From JACKHO01 sp041398745 (lineage in GTDB: Bacteria > Planctomycetota > Planctomycetia > Planctomycetales > Planctomycetaceae), in assembly GCA_041398745.1 (NCBI GenBank), contig JAWKUB010000007.1, positions 248,001 through 312,000 on the forward strand: a stretch of 64,000 nucleotides of DNA. Direction: 5' to 3'. Numbering within the stretch: the first letter of the stretch is position 1; each line of letters begins with the position of its first letter. The notes under the pieces are model-generated. The model had not been told where the DNA came from. It ran no database searches and worked only from the letters and a program-made list of their open reading frames with translations. The position numbers and the translations under genes were made by a program. Of the stretch, positions 16,940 through 25,919 are shown piece after piece.

Positions 16940-18850
16940 TTAAGGCTCTTCGAGGTAGGTATAGCCGTTGAGACCTTCTTCGTAGAATTTGACAATTCGG
17001 CCCGCTTCATGGTGGGTGACATGACCTTCGCGTACGGCGTGCTCGACGGACTGTTGAACACGGTGCATGAGGTCACTGGCCTTGAACTGGACGTACTCCA
17101 GCACCTGCCTGACCGTGTCCCCCTTGATGATGGTATCGAGGACGACTTCACCCCCCTCAGTCATTTCGACGTGAACGGCGTTCGTGTCGCCGAACAGGTT
17201 GTGCAGGTCACCCAGAATCTCCTGATAAGCCCCAATCAGGAAGGCCCCCATGACGTAGGTGGAACCGTCAAATTCGTGGAGTCGCAACGTCCGCTTCACA
17301 TCGCGGCGATCAATGAAGCAGTCGATTTTCCCATCGGAGTCGCAAGTGATATCACTCAGCACGCCGTGCCGGGTGGGTTGTTCTTCCAGCCGATGGATGG
17401 GCATCACTGGGAACAGTTGTTTGATTGCCCAACTGTCCGGCATCGATTGAAACAGTGAGAAATTGCAGAAGTAGGTATCTGACAATAAGCGATCAAGACT
17501 CTGCAATTCATCTGGAATGTATTCCAGCTCTGGGATGAGCCGCTGGATTTTGTGGGCAATGGCGAAGTAAAGGTTTTCGGCCAGTACCCGTTGTTCCAAT
17601 GGCAGGTAACCGGTGCTGAACAGGCTCATGGCCATGTCGAGCGCCTGTTGAGCGTCGTGATAGGTCTCAAGGACATTGCGTGTATTGACGTCGCGACACG
17701 TCATCATGAGGTCATGCAGCGGTTGCTCGAATTCGTCCGGGATTTCCTTGGGAATACTGCTGACATTCCCCTGATGCGTCACGCCGAGCGTGCCGAACAC
17801 CAGCACACTGTGATACGCAGCAATTGCCCGACCACTTTCCGAAATGATATTCGGATGCGGCACACCTGCTTCGTCGCACACCGTCTGGGCATGGTAAATG
17901 ATGTCGTTAGCGTATTCCTGCAGCGTGTAATTCATCGACGATTCGAAGTTCGTCTGCGAGCCATCGTAGTCGACTCCCAACCCCCCCCCGACGTCGAGGT
18001 ACGTCAGCCCCGCCCCCCGCTTCGCCAAGTCAACATAAACACGTACCGCTTCGTTGACCGCGCCCTTCACCTGTCGGATGTTTGTAATTTGGCTGCCAAG
18101 GTGAAAGTGCAGGAGTTTGAAGCAGTCGGCCATGCCGCGGCTCTCAAGTTCTTTCAAGGCCTGCAACACTTCTGCGACGGTCAAACCAAACTTCGACCGG
18201 TATCCGCCAGAGGACTGCCACCGTCCCGACCCGCGTGATGCCAGCTTCACGCGCATCCCGATGTTGGGACGCACTCCCACCTTTTCGGCATACTTCAGGC
18301 AGAGTTCAAGTTCGGTGTACTTCTCGACGACCGGAATGACGGTGCGGCCCATTTTCTGGGCGAGCATGGCCATTTCGATGAATTCATCGTCTTTGAAGCC
18401 ATTGCAGACAATGGGCGTTTCTGGCGACGTCATGGCCACAACGGCCATTAGTTCAGGCTTGCTACCCGCTTCGAGACCAAACCCATACGGGCGTCCGTAC
18501 TCGATGATTTTCTCAACGACTTCCCGCTGTTGATTTACCTTGATGGGGTAAACGCAGGAATACTTCCCTTTGTACCCATGGTCGAGAATTGCTTTCGAAA
18601 AGCAGTCGTTAATTTCCCGCATGCGGTCCTTCAGGACGCCGTTAAACCGCAGCAGAATGGGAAGGTCGAGACCGCGCAATTGCAGGCGGTCGACCAGCTC
18701 CTTCAAATCAATCCCTCGATCGCGACGGCGATCGGGATGGACAAACAGATGACCATTTTCCCCGACGGAAAAATAGTCCTTCCCCCAACGCTGCACTTCG
18801 TACAGGTCAACTGCGTCGGCGATTGTCCAAGTTTGATTTGGTTCGATCAT
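16940..18850 (-). CDS. speA: Biosynthetic arginine decarboxylase
   Basis: 636 residues, normal for SpeA-type biosynthetic arginine decarboxylase. It converts arginine to agmatine and CO2 using PLP, the first step of putrescine/spermidine synthesis. The PLP lysine is K104 in the Y-P-I-K-V-N-Q motif, in the N-terminal beta/alpha barrel of alanine-racemase type. The C-terminal beta-domain contains a C-D-S-D-G-K motif, whose cysteine/aspartate pair contributes to the dimer active site. The ATG at 18850 (M-I-E-P-N) is preferred; a start at 18907 would add 19 basic residues outside the family consensus. A methyltransferase gene lies upstream and a GcvH-like gene downstream on the same strand. The leader contains two overlapping hairpins (separate entry). 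Confidence 0.95.
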   Translation of the reverse strand: MIEPNQTWTIADAVDLYEVQRWGKDYFSVGENGHLFVHPDRRRDRGIDLKELVDRLQLRGLDLPILLRFNGVLKDRMREINDCFSKAILDHGYKGKYSCVYPIKVNQQREVVEKIIEYGRPYGFGLEAGSKPELMAVVAMTSPETPIVCNGFKDDEFIEMAMLAQKMGRTVIPVVEKYTELELCLKYAEKVGVRPNIGMRVKLASRGSGRWQSSGGYRSKFGLTVAEVLQALKELESRGMADCFKLLHFHLGSQITNIRQVKGAVNEAVRVYVDLAKRGAGLTYLDVGGGLGVDYDGSQTNFESSMNYTLQEYANDIIYHAQTVCDEAGVPHPNIISESGRAIAAYHSVLVFGTLGVTHQGNVSSIPKEIPDEFEQPLHDLMMTCRDVNTRNVLETYHDAQQALDMAMSLFSTGYLPLEQRVLAENLYFAIAHKIQRLIPELEYIPDELQSLDRLLSDTYFCNFSLFQSMPDSWAIKQLFPVMPIHRLEEQPTRHGVLSDITCDSDGKIDCFIDRRDVKRTLRLHEFDGSTYVMGAFLIGAYQEILGDLHNLFGDTNAVHVEMTEGGEVVLDTIIKGDTVRQVLEYVQFKASDLMHRVQQSVEHAVREGHVTHHEAGRIVKFYEEGLNGYTYLEEP

Positions 18851-18912
18851 TAACCGAAACCTCCGTGGCGAAAGCAATTGGGTCGCCACCCGTTTGAGAA
18901 TTGTCACCTGTA

Positions 18913-18967
18913 TTCGAAATCACGCCCGGCCCTGCGGGTGATTCGAAAGAAACGGCATTCTTTCGAA
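18913..18967 (-). promoter_or_regulatory. Two mutually exclusive hairpins in speA leader
   Basis: TTCGAAAGAA (18942-18951) and TTCTTTCGAA (18958-18967) form a perfect 10-bp stem. The same TTCGAA at 18942-18947, together with adjacent GTGA, can instead pair with TTCGAAATCAC beginning at 18913. Both cannot form at once. The structure sits 63-117 bases upstream of the speA ATG, where an attenuator or riboswitch would be expected. Function is inferred. Confidence 0.4.
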
Positions 18968-19044
18968 AATCGTGGTTAAACGAAAGCCTCAGGGACCGGA
19001 TTTGTGTGACGAATTTCGCCGTCCGAGCCAGTTGGGACGCAGAA

Positions 19045-19737
19045 TCAGACGGAGTGATGGGGGTGACGCAACTCGAAAATCTGAAACTGTTGGACGGTTG
19101 GCTCTGCAAGGGGTGAACCATTCTCACCAAGAATAGTAACTCGGAAGCCAGAATCGCGGGCGGCCTTAAGAAAGTTGGGGGCCTGCATGCGTCCAGGATC
19201 GCTCAGCCAGCAGACGCCATTTGGCGAAAGTGCGGACTTCAGCATTTCCAGCAGAATGGAATGCAGGGCGGCGTCGTACGTGACCTCGCAGCCGACAATG
19301 GCGTCAAACGTGAGGTCCTGTGGAGTTCGCCAGTCGAGCAGGAGCGTCTCCGGTTCTCCCAATCCATTTCGAATGGCATTTTCCCGCACAAGTGTGAGGG
19401 GCAGTTCGTCGTAGTCGCTGAACACAACCTCGTCACCGCGTTTCAGTCCCGCCAGTCCCACGAGCCCCAGACCGCAACCAACTTCAAGCACGCGCGAGCC
19501 TGTCTTCCAGGGGGCATACCGAAGTCCCGCTGCTGCCGTAGGGGCGGACGGCCACATGAAAGCCCAGTACGGCATGTAGTCGTTCTCGGCATTCCGTTGG
19601 GCGACAGTCGCATCATCGAGAAAGGCATCGGGATCGGCGGGAACGATGAGGTTGTACGTGTCAGCCCCCACCGCGAATTCCTGTTCGGTCCATCCACCAG
19701 GGATGTCGGGGAGCGATTCCGGAATGACGAGAGGCAT
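19045..19737 (-). CDS. Class I SAM-dependent methyltransferase
   Basis: 230 residues from the ATG at 19737 (a GTG at 19779 is an alternative). Motif I, V-L-E-V-G-C-G-L-G, is at residues 83-91, and an upstream P-Y-W-A-F-M-W-P segment plus the following V-V-F-S-D-Y-D match the family-16 methyltransferases (nicotinamide N-methyltransferase and protein-lysine methyltransferase-like enzymes). The W-P-S-A-P-T-A-A-A region is typical of that group. The substrate is unknown; a protein or small molecule is possible. It precedes speA on the same strand (gap about 190 bases). Confidence 0.85.
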   Translation of the reverse strand: MPLVIPESLPDIPGGWTEQEFAVGADTYNLIVPADPDAFLDDATVAQRNAENDYMPYWAFMWPSAPTAAAGLRYAPWKTGSRVLEVGCGLGLVGLAGLKRGDEVVFSDYDELPLTLVRENAIRNGLGEPETLLLDWRTPQDLTFDAIVGCEVTYDAALHSILLEMLKSALSPNGVCWLSDPGRMQAPNFLKAARDSGFRVTILGENGSPLAEPTVQQFQIFELRHPHHSV

Positions 19738-19811
19738 GGACAATCTGACGCGGCAGGATTCAGGAGCGGTGGACAACACAAATTGAACTGTGCGGAGTCC
19801 TCGGGGACGAA

Positions 19812-21701
19812 TCAGGGAGTTTCCGCAGCCATTGGTCGATAGTCAATGAACATGTCTCCGTTTAGGTCGATAACAGCTGGCGCGGTGGGGTTGGTCCTCA
19901 GCAGTCGGCCGCCGAGTCGGTCAACACCCAGCGCCACTTTGTATTCGCCTCGATCCAGACCGTCGATTCGGAAGTATCCGTCCACGTCGGAGACGACAGC
20001 GAGATGAGACATCTCTTGTGGATTTGTTGGCGTCAGGGCAACACGAGTGAATGGCTCCGTCCGGCCAGCGAAAACAAGATTCCCAGTCAGCCTGCCCGGT
20101 TTCAGTTCGGCGACCGTCTCCGGTTCGATTTCAATTTTTCGCGACCAACAGGAATAGGCCACATTCCCTTCGCTATGCATGAGCGTAACGTGATAGCTCC
20201 CGCCCTCAAGCGATCGAATCTCAAAGGCTCCGGCATCATCGACTTGGATTTGCTCGTACATATGGTCCACACCATTCGGCGACTGGAATGAAAGGCTGAC
20301 GTAGTCCGTCAGTTGCCGGAATGGTGAATCCTTTGGAATACGACACCGAAGGACTGCTTCATGCTGCAAGGGAATTTCAATAACTCCCTCGGCGTCGGGT
20401 TCGGGTCGATCGGATGGAAGTATGACCCGACGTACAAAACCGGGATGGTAAATGATGAGCGAGGCTGATTGATCCCCCTCGGGGATTTGCAACAGCCCGT
20501 TCCCATCGGACGTGTGTCGACACACGTCCTCCAGGGAGTGATGCCCATCGGCATACTCGTCGAAGTCGCTCCAATCGACGTAGTTCCTTTGCTTTCGACG
20601 ATAAACGCCTGTGAGTACTTTCACATTGGCGACAGGGGCCTGAGTCTTGGCATCGACGAGCCGCACCACCAAGGGCTCATGCGGCTGCAATGTAATGACG
20701 ACTGGACTATTTTCTGACGTTTGATTGGCGACGCCGTATTCCGAATGAGGTGCGTATCCCACAGCAAACGCACGAATTTGACATCGGTACGACGCTCGCA
20801 AATTCTCGATTGCCAACCGCCCATCAGGACTGTCGACCGGCCAGGTTTGAGCGAGATGCCTCAGTGTTGCTTGATAAGCCGGAATAGGATTCCCGTCTGT
20901 GTCCACAACTCGTAAATGCAGTGTCGATTTCGACTCGTCGTCCGAACGCTGCAGTGCCCGATTCGGAATGACAACCGTGACATCACCGTGGGAGGCGTGA
21001 TATTCAATTCGGGAAATCTGGTGATTGTGCACAACGGTATCCCCCTGCCTGAAGTCCAGTCGCAGCCAACCAGAATTGTTGAACTTGGCACGCTGTTCTT
21101 CCTGATCAATCGAGTTCAGTGGCCCCGGTCCGGGAATCAGCTGTTCCAGGCGACACGCACCATTCTCATCGGTGACAACCGGGACATCATGTCCGGGGAT
21201 TTGTTCCGGGGTCGATGGCACTGAGAAACTTGAAAACACACCGTTGCTGGGAGTCATCGGCACGACTCGAAGCCCTGGTACGCCTTTCCCATTTTCGTCA
21301 ACAACATGAACAGTGAGTGGGTTGTCTTTGGAAAGCTCGATTTCCAACTGGCTGGGTTGGGATTTCGGCCCTGGCACAATGGCGTGCCGCCACGTTGAAC
21401 AATACCCCTTTGCCGCAATTTGAAGCGTGAATTCTGGACCGACGTAATCGGTCTCAACGCGGAATTCGCCGTTGTCATCGGTTTGGGCTTCGATAAGCTT
21501 CGGCCGGTTCCAAAGATATCGCGGTCCCCACTTCAGCACTGCTCCAACGACAGGCTCATCTGCCTCGTTGATTACCCGACCTTCAAGAACACGTGGAAAC
21601 TCCGGCGTGTGCATTACACGGGGATGCGATTCATCCTCCGCCGAAATAGGCACGACTGGCCAAAGCAGTACAAGGCTACCGAGAACGAGACTCCAGCGCA
21701 T
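19812..21701 (-). CDS. Secreted carboxypeptidase-regulatory-like domain protein
   Basis: About 629 residues, with a signal peptide at M-R-W-S-L-V-L-G-S-L-V-L-L-W (cleavage near I-S-A). Several beta-sandwich modules of the carboxypeptidase regulatory-like/Ig-like type are visible, marked by repeated G-x-V-x-D-x-x-G-x-P-V and D-D-N-G-E-F-R-V segments (for example near residues 48-75 and 120-140, 270, and 570-600). Such proteins are common in planctomycete envelopes and are thought to be structural or binding proteins; no enzyme motif is visible. The ATG at 21701 is chosen over 21722 because it begins the signal peptide. Confidence 0.8.
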   Translation of the reverse strand: MRWSLVLGSLVLLWPVVPISAEDESHPRVMHTPEFPRVLEGRVINEADEPVVGAVLKWGPRYLWNRPKLIEAQTDDNGEFRVETDYVGPEFTLQIAAKGYCSTWRHAIVPGPKSQPSQLEIELSKDNPLTVHVVDENGKGVPGLRVVPMTPSNGVFSSFSVPSTPEQIPGHDVPVVTDENGACRLEQLIPGPGPLNSIDQEEQRAKFNNSGWLRLDFRQGDTVVHNHQISRIEYHASHGDVTVVIPNRALQRSDDESKSTLHLRVVDTDGNPIPAYQATLRHLAQTWPVDSPDGRLAIENLRASYRCQIRAFAVGYAPHSEYGVANQTSENSPVVITLQPHEPLVVRLVDAKTQAPVANVKVLTGVYRRKQRNYVDWSDFDEYADGHHSLEDVCRHTSDGNGLLQIPEGDQSASLIIYHPGFVRRVILPSDRPEPDAEGVIEIPLQHEAVLRCRIPKDSPFRQLTDYVSLSFQSPNGVDHMYEQIQVDDAGAFEIRSLEGGSYHVTLMHSEGNVAYSCWSRKIEIEPETVAELKPGRLTGNLVFAGRTEPFTRVALTPTNPQEMSHLAVVSDVDGYFRIDGLDRGEYKVALGVDRLGGRLLRTNPTAPAVIDLNGDMFIDYRPMAAETP

Positions 21702-21891
21702 GATGAACTCCTGCCAGGACACCGTTCATTGAACGGAACGTTTGATTGCCACACTTCCATTGACGACGTCTGGGAAAGACTGTCGATTTGACAAAACCTT
21801 CGGGTTCTAACGATTTTTACCAAAGTTCGGGTCGAAGGACGACGATGACTGAGATGGAGCCGCATCTCCTCGGCGGGAGCGTTGTGTCATT

Positions 21892-23070
21892 ATGCAGAAT
21901 AACACCTTTCGGATTGCTTTCTGGACGTTGTTGACGTCGTTGGGGCTCTGTCTCACCGCTGCGATGCTCAGCCCGCAAGCACAACTCGCTATTAGTCCGC
22001 CACCTGCCACATTGCCGCATCAGGACGGATTTGTTCTTGCGGAATATCCGAGAATTAAACTGGGGCCACCGGAGTCTTTTCCAACGGATTGGCGGGTGGC
22101 ATCCACCGATTTGGGAGTCATTCCGACAATCGCCGTGCCGCCTCCGCGTCCAGCTCCGGTCAATCATGACGCGCCGAGCCCTTTGCGGGAGCTTCCAGTT
22201 CCAAGTCCGTACTCGGCGCGGCCCATTGCTCCACCTCCATACGAGTTCGAGCGGCAACAGGTTGCCGTTGCTGAGAACGCACCTGAGGAACCTGTTGACA
22301 GCAACCTGCAAATTGCCAGCCGCACCGAAATTCCCTCACGTGTGCTCACGGCACCTCAGCCTGAGGAAGCGGAAGTAATTTCGTCGCTGACTGCGACTGA
22401 AAACCACATTTACGAGGAACTCCCTCCACCACCGCTGGTTCTTGACGCCCCCTCCGTCATGGATGAGCGGGCCAATGTGCCTTCCACAAGCTTCGGTGAG
22501 TCGGTACTGCAAACTGAACTGCTCGCAGAAGTACAACTCATTCGAGAACAGGTGACCAGGATTGGTGAAATGCAGGTTCGCACTGCCACCAATCCAAAGA
22601 TGGAAACAGAATCTGCTCCTGAGGAGCAGACGCTTCGGGTAGAGCCGCAACCATGGACACCACTGAAAACGGATTTGCTCGTCGAGACGGAAGCAGAGAA
22701 TGTGTTGACTGCGGAATCTGTTCCCGTCGATGTCGAAGTAACGGTCAGCGAAACTGTTGAGCCCGTTGAAGCGGTTAACGAGGAATTGAAGGGAATTGTT
22801 ATTCGCGCAATACCCAGTGAACTTTCCGATCGCTGGTCCTTCGAATTTCGCAACGCACCTGTGAGCGAAGTGCTTGTCAAACTCGGTGAGCATGCTGGTA
22901 CGGAAGTCGTTGTCGAAGCAGGAATTGATGAAGTCTTCTCGCGTGACTTCAAGAATGTCGATCCCCGGCAGGCGCTAGCGAGTGTTGTGAAGACATTTGG
23001 CTTCGGCGTCGATGTGCGCGGCGATTACATTTTCATCCGCAGCGAGCGACCTCTTCCCAAATCGCGCTGA
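21892..23070 (+). CDS. Membrane-anchored Pro-rich protein with C-terminal STN domain
   Basis: 392 residues. One N-terminal transmembrane helix (about 8-28) precedes a long Pro/Glu-rich linker of roughly 270 residues. The last 70 residues match a secretin/TonB short N-terminal (STN) domain: V-S-E-V-L-V-K-L, V-V-V-E-A-G-I, the D-P-R-Q-A-L segment, then G-D-Y-I-F-I-R. No secretin pore domain follows, so this is an orphan STN protein. A small lipoprotein gene lies 313 bases downstream. Possible roles are in envelope spanning or signalling. The family is not assigned. Confidence 0.7.
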   Translation: MQNNTFRIAFWTLLTSLGLCLTAAMLSPQAQLAISPPPATLPHQDGFVLAEYPRIKLGPPESFPTDWRVASTDLGVIPTIAVPPPRPAPVNHDAPSPLRELPVPSPYSARPIAPPPYEFERQQVAVAENAPEEPVDSNLQIASRTEIPSRVLTAPQPEEAEVISSLTATENHIYEELPPPPLVLDAPSVMDERANVPSTSFGESVLQTELLAEVQLIREQVTRIGEMQVRTATNPKMETESAPEEQTLRVEPQPWTPLKTDLLVETEAENVLTAESVPVDVEVTVSETVEPVEAVNEELKGIVIRAIPSELSDRWSFEFRNAPVSEVLVKLGEHAGTEVVVEAGIDEVFSRDFKNVDPRQALASVVKTFGFGVDVRGDYIFIRSERPLPKSR

Positions 23071-23383
23071 TTCGACTGTTGGATTTGATCGCTGCAAACC
23101 GCACAGGGCGATTAGTCTTCTCAGGGCGTTCTTCGTGCCTCAGTGTTAGATTGAGGCCCACAACCCAAGATGGCTGAGAATTCTCACATTGTCGCTTCGG
23201 TCGAATTTGCCGAACGTCGATGAACCTCAATAGAGCACTGTTCGAGCTGGTATTCACCTCCCGATGAGAGCCTTAAGACAAGGCCATTGTGGATGCCATT
23301 ATTTCGGGCGCCAGGAGGTGCAAACGTGCTCTCGTTTTTTCTGCAAGGATGCGATTGCAGTTTTGAGGTTCGGAGTTTGAGAG
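23071..23383. other. Intergenic region, nothing identified
   Basis: These 313 bases between the STN-domain gene and the lipoprotein gene show no convincing gene, promoter or strong hairpin. A weak 6-bp stem (GCCTCA with TGAGGC near 23140-23160) lacks a T-run. Confidence 0.5.
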
Positions 23384-23740
23384 ATGTCCGGTGTCACGCG
23401 GGCTCTATTATTGACCGTCTCACTCGTCCTGATTTCGGGATGCGGGGGAGAGCGGTATTCCCTGCGACAGTTTGCCCATCGTCCCTCATTTCTTCCGCAG
23501 CGTACCGCTACTCTGCAGCAGGCACCGGCCATTGCCAACGAGTACGAGCCTCAGGTCGACGAAATCCCTCTGCCGCCGACAGGTGCGAGCTATGAAGAAC
23601 GCGAAGCACCACAGCCAACGCAGAAGCCTTCGTCATCGCTGAAGCCCGTCGAGCGTCCACCCCTTCTGCTGCGTCCCACGGGCTGGGAATTCCGACAGAC
23701 CAGCCACACCACCGCGCTGGCACCGCCACGAGCCCATTAG
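23384..23740 (+). CDS. Small Pro-rich lipoprotein
   Basis: 118 residues. A lipoprotein signal peptide is present with lipobox L-I-S-G-C and the lipidated cysteine at residue 20. The rest is low-complexity, proline-rich and lacks recognised domains. It follows the orphan STN-domain gene on the same strand and could be an outer-membrane or periplasmic anchor partner. The stop is 77 bases before the convergent sulfatase gene. Function unknown. Confidence 0.65.
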   Translation: MSGVTRALLLTVSLVLISGCGGERYSLRQFAHRPSFLPQRTATLQQAPAIANEYEPQVDEIPLPPTGASYEEREAPQPTQKPSSSLKPVERPPLLLRPTGWEFRQTSHTTALAPPRAH

Positions 23741-23817
23741 CAATTCCACGCAGCTCTCAATGCTACCGCGATGTGCGACGCTTTGTCCGCAACTGACTAT
23801 AACGGCTGAATGTGCTC

Positions 23818-25176
23818 TCACTCGCCGTTGGACGCCTTCTGAGACTGCCACGGCACAGATCCGTAGCGTTGCAGTTCTTCACGTTGCATGGCAGCGAGCT
23901 TCTGGAAGATGTCTTTGCGTTTCTCGATGAGGTTGTTGGCTTCGAGAGGGTCATCTTTCAGGTTGTACAGTTCCTGTGGTCCGAAAGGGTCGTTTTGCAG
24001 GAGCTTCCAGTCGCCCCAGCGGACGGCTTCAATGGTTTTGCCGCCGTAGCGTGTGCCTCCTTCGCGGCGATGAAAGAACCAGTGCTCGCGGAGTTCGTCT
24101 TGTTCTTTGCCGAGAATGGTGGGAAGAAAGCTGCGACCTTCAATGACTTCGGGTGGAGCTACTCCGGCAGTGGCGGCGATGGTGGCGTAAATGTCCATCG
24201 ACATGGCCCGGAACTGCGTTTTACTTCCCGCTTCCACATGACCTGGCCAGCGAACACAGCAGGGGACCTTGATCCCACCTTCGTACACGCTTTGCTTACC
24301 GTCACGCAGCGGTCCGTTGTTGGCTCCCACGTCGAGTTGGCCACCGTTGTCTGATGTGAAAATGACAATGGTGTTGTCGCGCAGTCCACTGTCGTCGACT
24401 GCTTTCAAGACCTGACCAAATCCGTGGTCCAGGTGCTCGATGAGGGCGACGAGTTTGGCGCGGCGGTCGGTCATATTGGGATCACGTTCTTTCACTTTCG
24501 CCAGCCAGTCTTCCGGTGGCTGAATCGGTGTGTGCGGCGCATTATAGGCGAGGTACAGAAAGAACGGCTCCTGCTTGCCCTTTCGTGACTCCACCGCTCT
24601 TATGGCCCACTTGGTGAACAAATCGGTTGCGTGACCTTCGGGTTCAAAGGTGACAGGGCCGCAGCGCATGTAATTGTTCCCGTGTCGCAAATGGGTGTAG
24701 TAGTCGTCCATCATGTCGCCGAGGAAACCCATGAATCCGTCAAATCCCCGGTCCAACGGCGTGTTAGGTGCGTCCAGTCCCAGGTGCCACTTCCCCACAC
24801 AAAAACTGTGGTAGTCCTTCTGCTTCAGCAGGAGAGGCAGGAGCACGGAATCTTTCGTGAGATGCCCCCAGTTGTTGTTCGCATGAGTCCGAATTACGCC
24901 CGGCACGCCCACCATGCCGGGATAGCGCCCCGTCATGAGCGAGGCCCGTGTCGGTGAGCAGACAGGGCAGTTCGCATAAAACTCGGTGAACTGCATGCCT
25001 TCGGACATGAGTCGGTCAATATTCGGCGTCTGCATATCGGTAGCGCCGCAGCAGCGGAGGTCACCGTAGCCCAGATCATCTGCCACACAGAGAATGACGT
25101 TGGGAGGATGCTCTTGCGCCGAGGCAGATTTCACAATCAACAACAGTGCGGCGAGCAGGAGGGCGAGACGCTTCAT
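23818..25176 (-). CDS. Sulfatase (formylglycine-dependent, secreted)
   Basis: 452 residues with a signal peptide ending near S-A-S-A (residue 20). The N-terminal metal-binding aspartates D33-D34 are in A-D-D-L-G-Y-G-D-L. The type I sulfatase signature C-S-P-T-R is at residues 73-77, so C73 is the residue to be oxidised to formylglycine. The G-K-W-H-L-G and T-S-D-N-G-G motifs complete the alkaline-phosphatase-like fold. Such sulfatases, numerous in Planctomycetota, remove sulfate from polysaccharides; the specific substrate is unknown. The small membrane protein gene at 25188 is 12 bases upstream on the same strand, so they may share an operon. Confidence 0.95.
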   Translation of the reverse strand: MKRLALLLAALLLIVKSASAQEHPPNVILCVADDLGYGDLRCCGATDMQTPNIDRLMSEGMQFTEFYANCPVCSPTRASLMTGRYPGMVGVPGVIRTHANNNWGHLTKDSVLLPLLLKQKDYHSFCVGKWHLGLDAPNTPLDRGFDGFMGFLGDMMDDYYTHLRHGNNYMRCGPVTFEPEGHATDLFTKWAIRAVESRKGKQEPFFLYLAYNAPHTPIQPPEDWLAKVKERDPNMTDRRAKLVALIEHLDHGFGQVLKAVDDSGLRDNTIVIFTSDNGGQLDVGANNGPLRDGKQSVYEGGIKVPCCVRWPGHVEAGSKTQFRAMSMDIYATIAATAGVAPPEVIEGRSFLPTILGKEQDELREHWFFHRREGGTRYGGKTIEAVRWGDWKLLQNDPFGPQELYNLKDDPLEANNLIEKRKDIFQKLAAMQREELQRYGSVPWQSQKASNGE

Positions 25177-25187
25177 GAGGACTCCAG

Positions 25188-25664
25188 CTATTTCTCTGTG
25201 GGCGATGTATTGGAGGAGCCTTTACCTTCGCAAACCTGCTCCAAAAACTCAATGAAGCCTTGTGGATCATTCGTTCCGATTCGGTAACGCCGATCAGCCA
25301 GAACAATGGCCACACAGTCGTATCCCCATACGTTGTAGAGCCAACCGTGCCGGAATGAATACTTCAGCCCCCAACCATCCCAGAAAGTCGTTCGTTCGGT
25401 AGAGAACTCCAGGATGTCGTCGTAACGAACTCGCAGCGGGAATAACGGGAATGGCCCGAAGTAGACGAGCAGGTCTTCCATTTCGTCACGAATGGTGAGC
25501 CGCGAAAAGAGTGCTCCCAGGCAGAATAGCAGCGTCCCGGCACCGGCCAGGGCCAACCCCGCCTGCCACGGCATTCCGGGGAACACGCCAATGCTCAACT
25601 CGATGGCACCAATGACTCCGACAAATGCAATAAGCGGTGAGAATTGGGTGGATGCGTAACGCAT
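25188..25664 (-). CDS. Small membrane protein with PH-like C-terminal domain
   Basis: 158 residues. Two adjacent hydrophobic helices (about 8-26 and 33-52) precede a soluble part that contains R-Y-D-D-I and R-T-T-F-W-D-G-W-G-L. The arrangement resembles bacterial membrane proteins with PH-like domains, but family assignment is tentative. It sits 12 bases before the sulfatase start and is read in the same direction. Confidence 0.6.
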   Translation of the reverse strand: MRYASTQFSPLIAFVGVIGAIELSIGVFPGMPWQAGLALAGAGTLLFCLGALFSRLTIRDEMEDLLVYFGPFPLFPLRVRYDDILEFSTERTTFWDGWGLKYSFRHGWLYNVWGYDCVAIVLADRRYRIGTNDPQGFIEFLEQVCEGKGSSNTSPTEK

Positions 25665-25919
25665 AGGATGATGAACAGATCGTTGTACTGATACGCTGCA
25701 AAACGTCGAGGTACCGCTGGCTTACTGCCCAAACGAGGAGTCAGCCTCGTCATGACTTGGTACAATAACACAATCATCTACCTTACCCGATGGAATTGAC
25801 TTTCGTCGCTAAATGCCCGTAAATCAGTCGATCAAAACGCCCAGCCAGTGGCCGGTCATTTCCGAACCGAACCGTTGGCAACGAACTATTACGACATATG
25901 ATCTACGGAGCGGAACCCG

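Noticed and set aside
22336..22952. Long minus-strand ORFs opposite the STN-domain gene
   Set aside because: They are low-complexity Ser/Thr or Phe/Arg translations of a Pro/Glu-rich gene and match no family.
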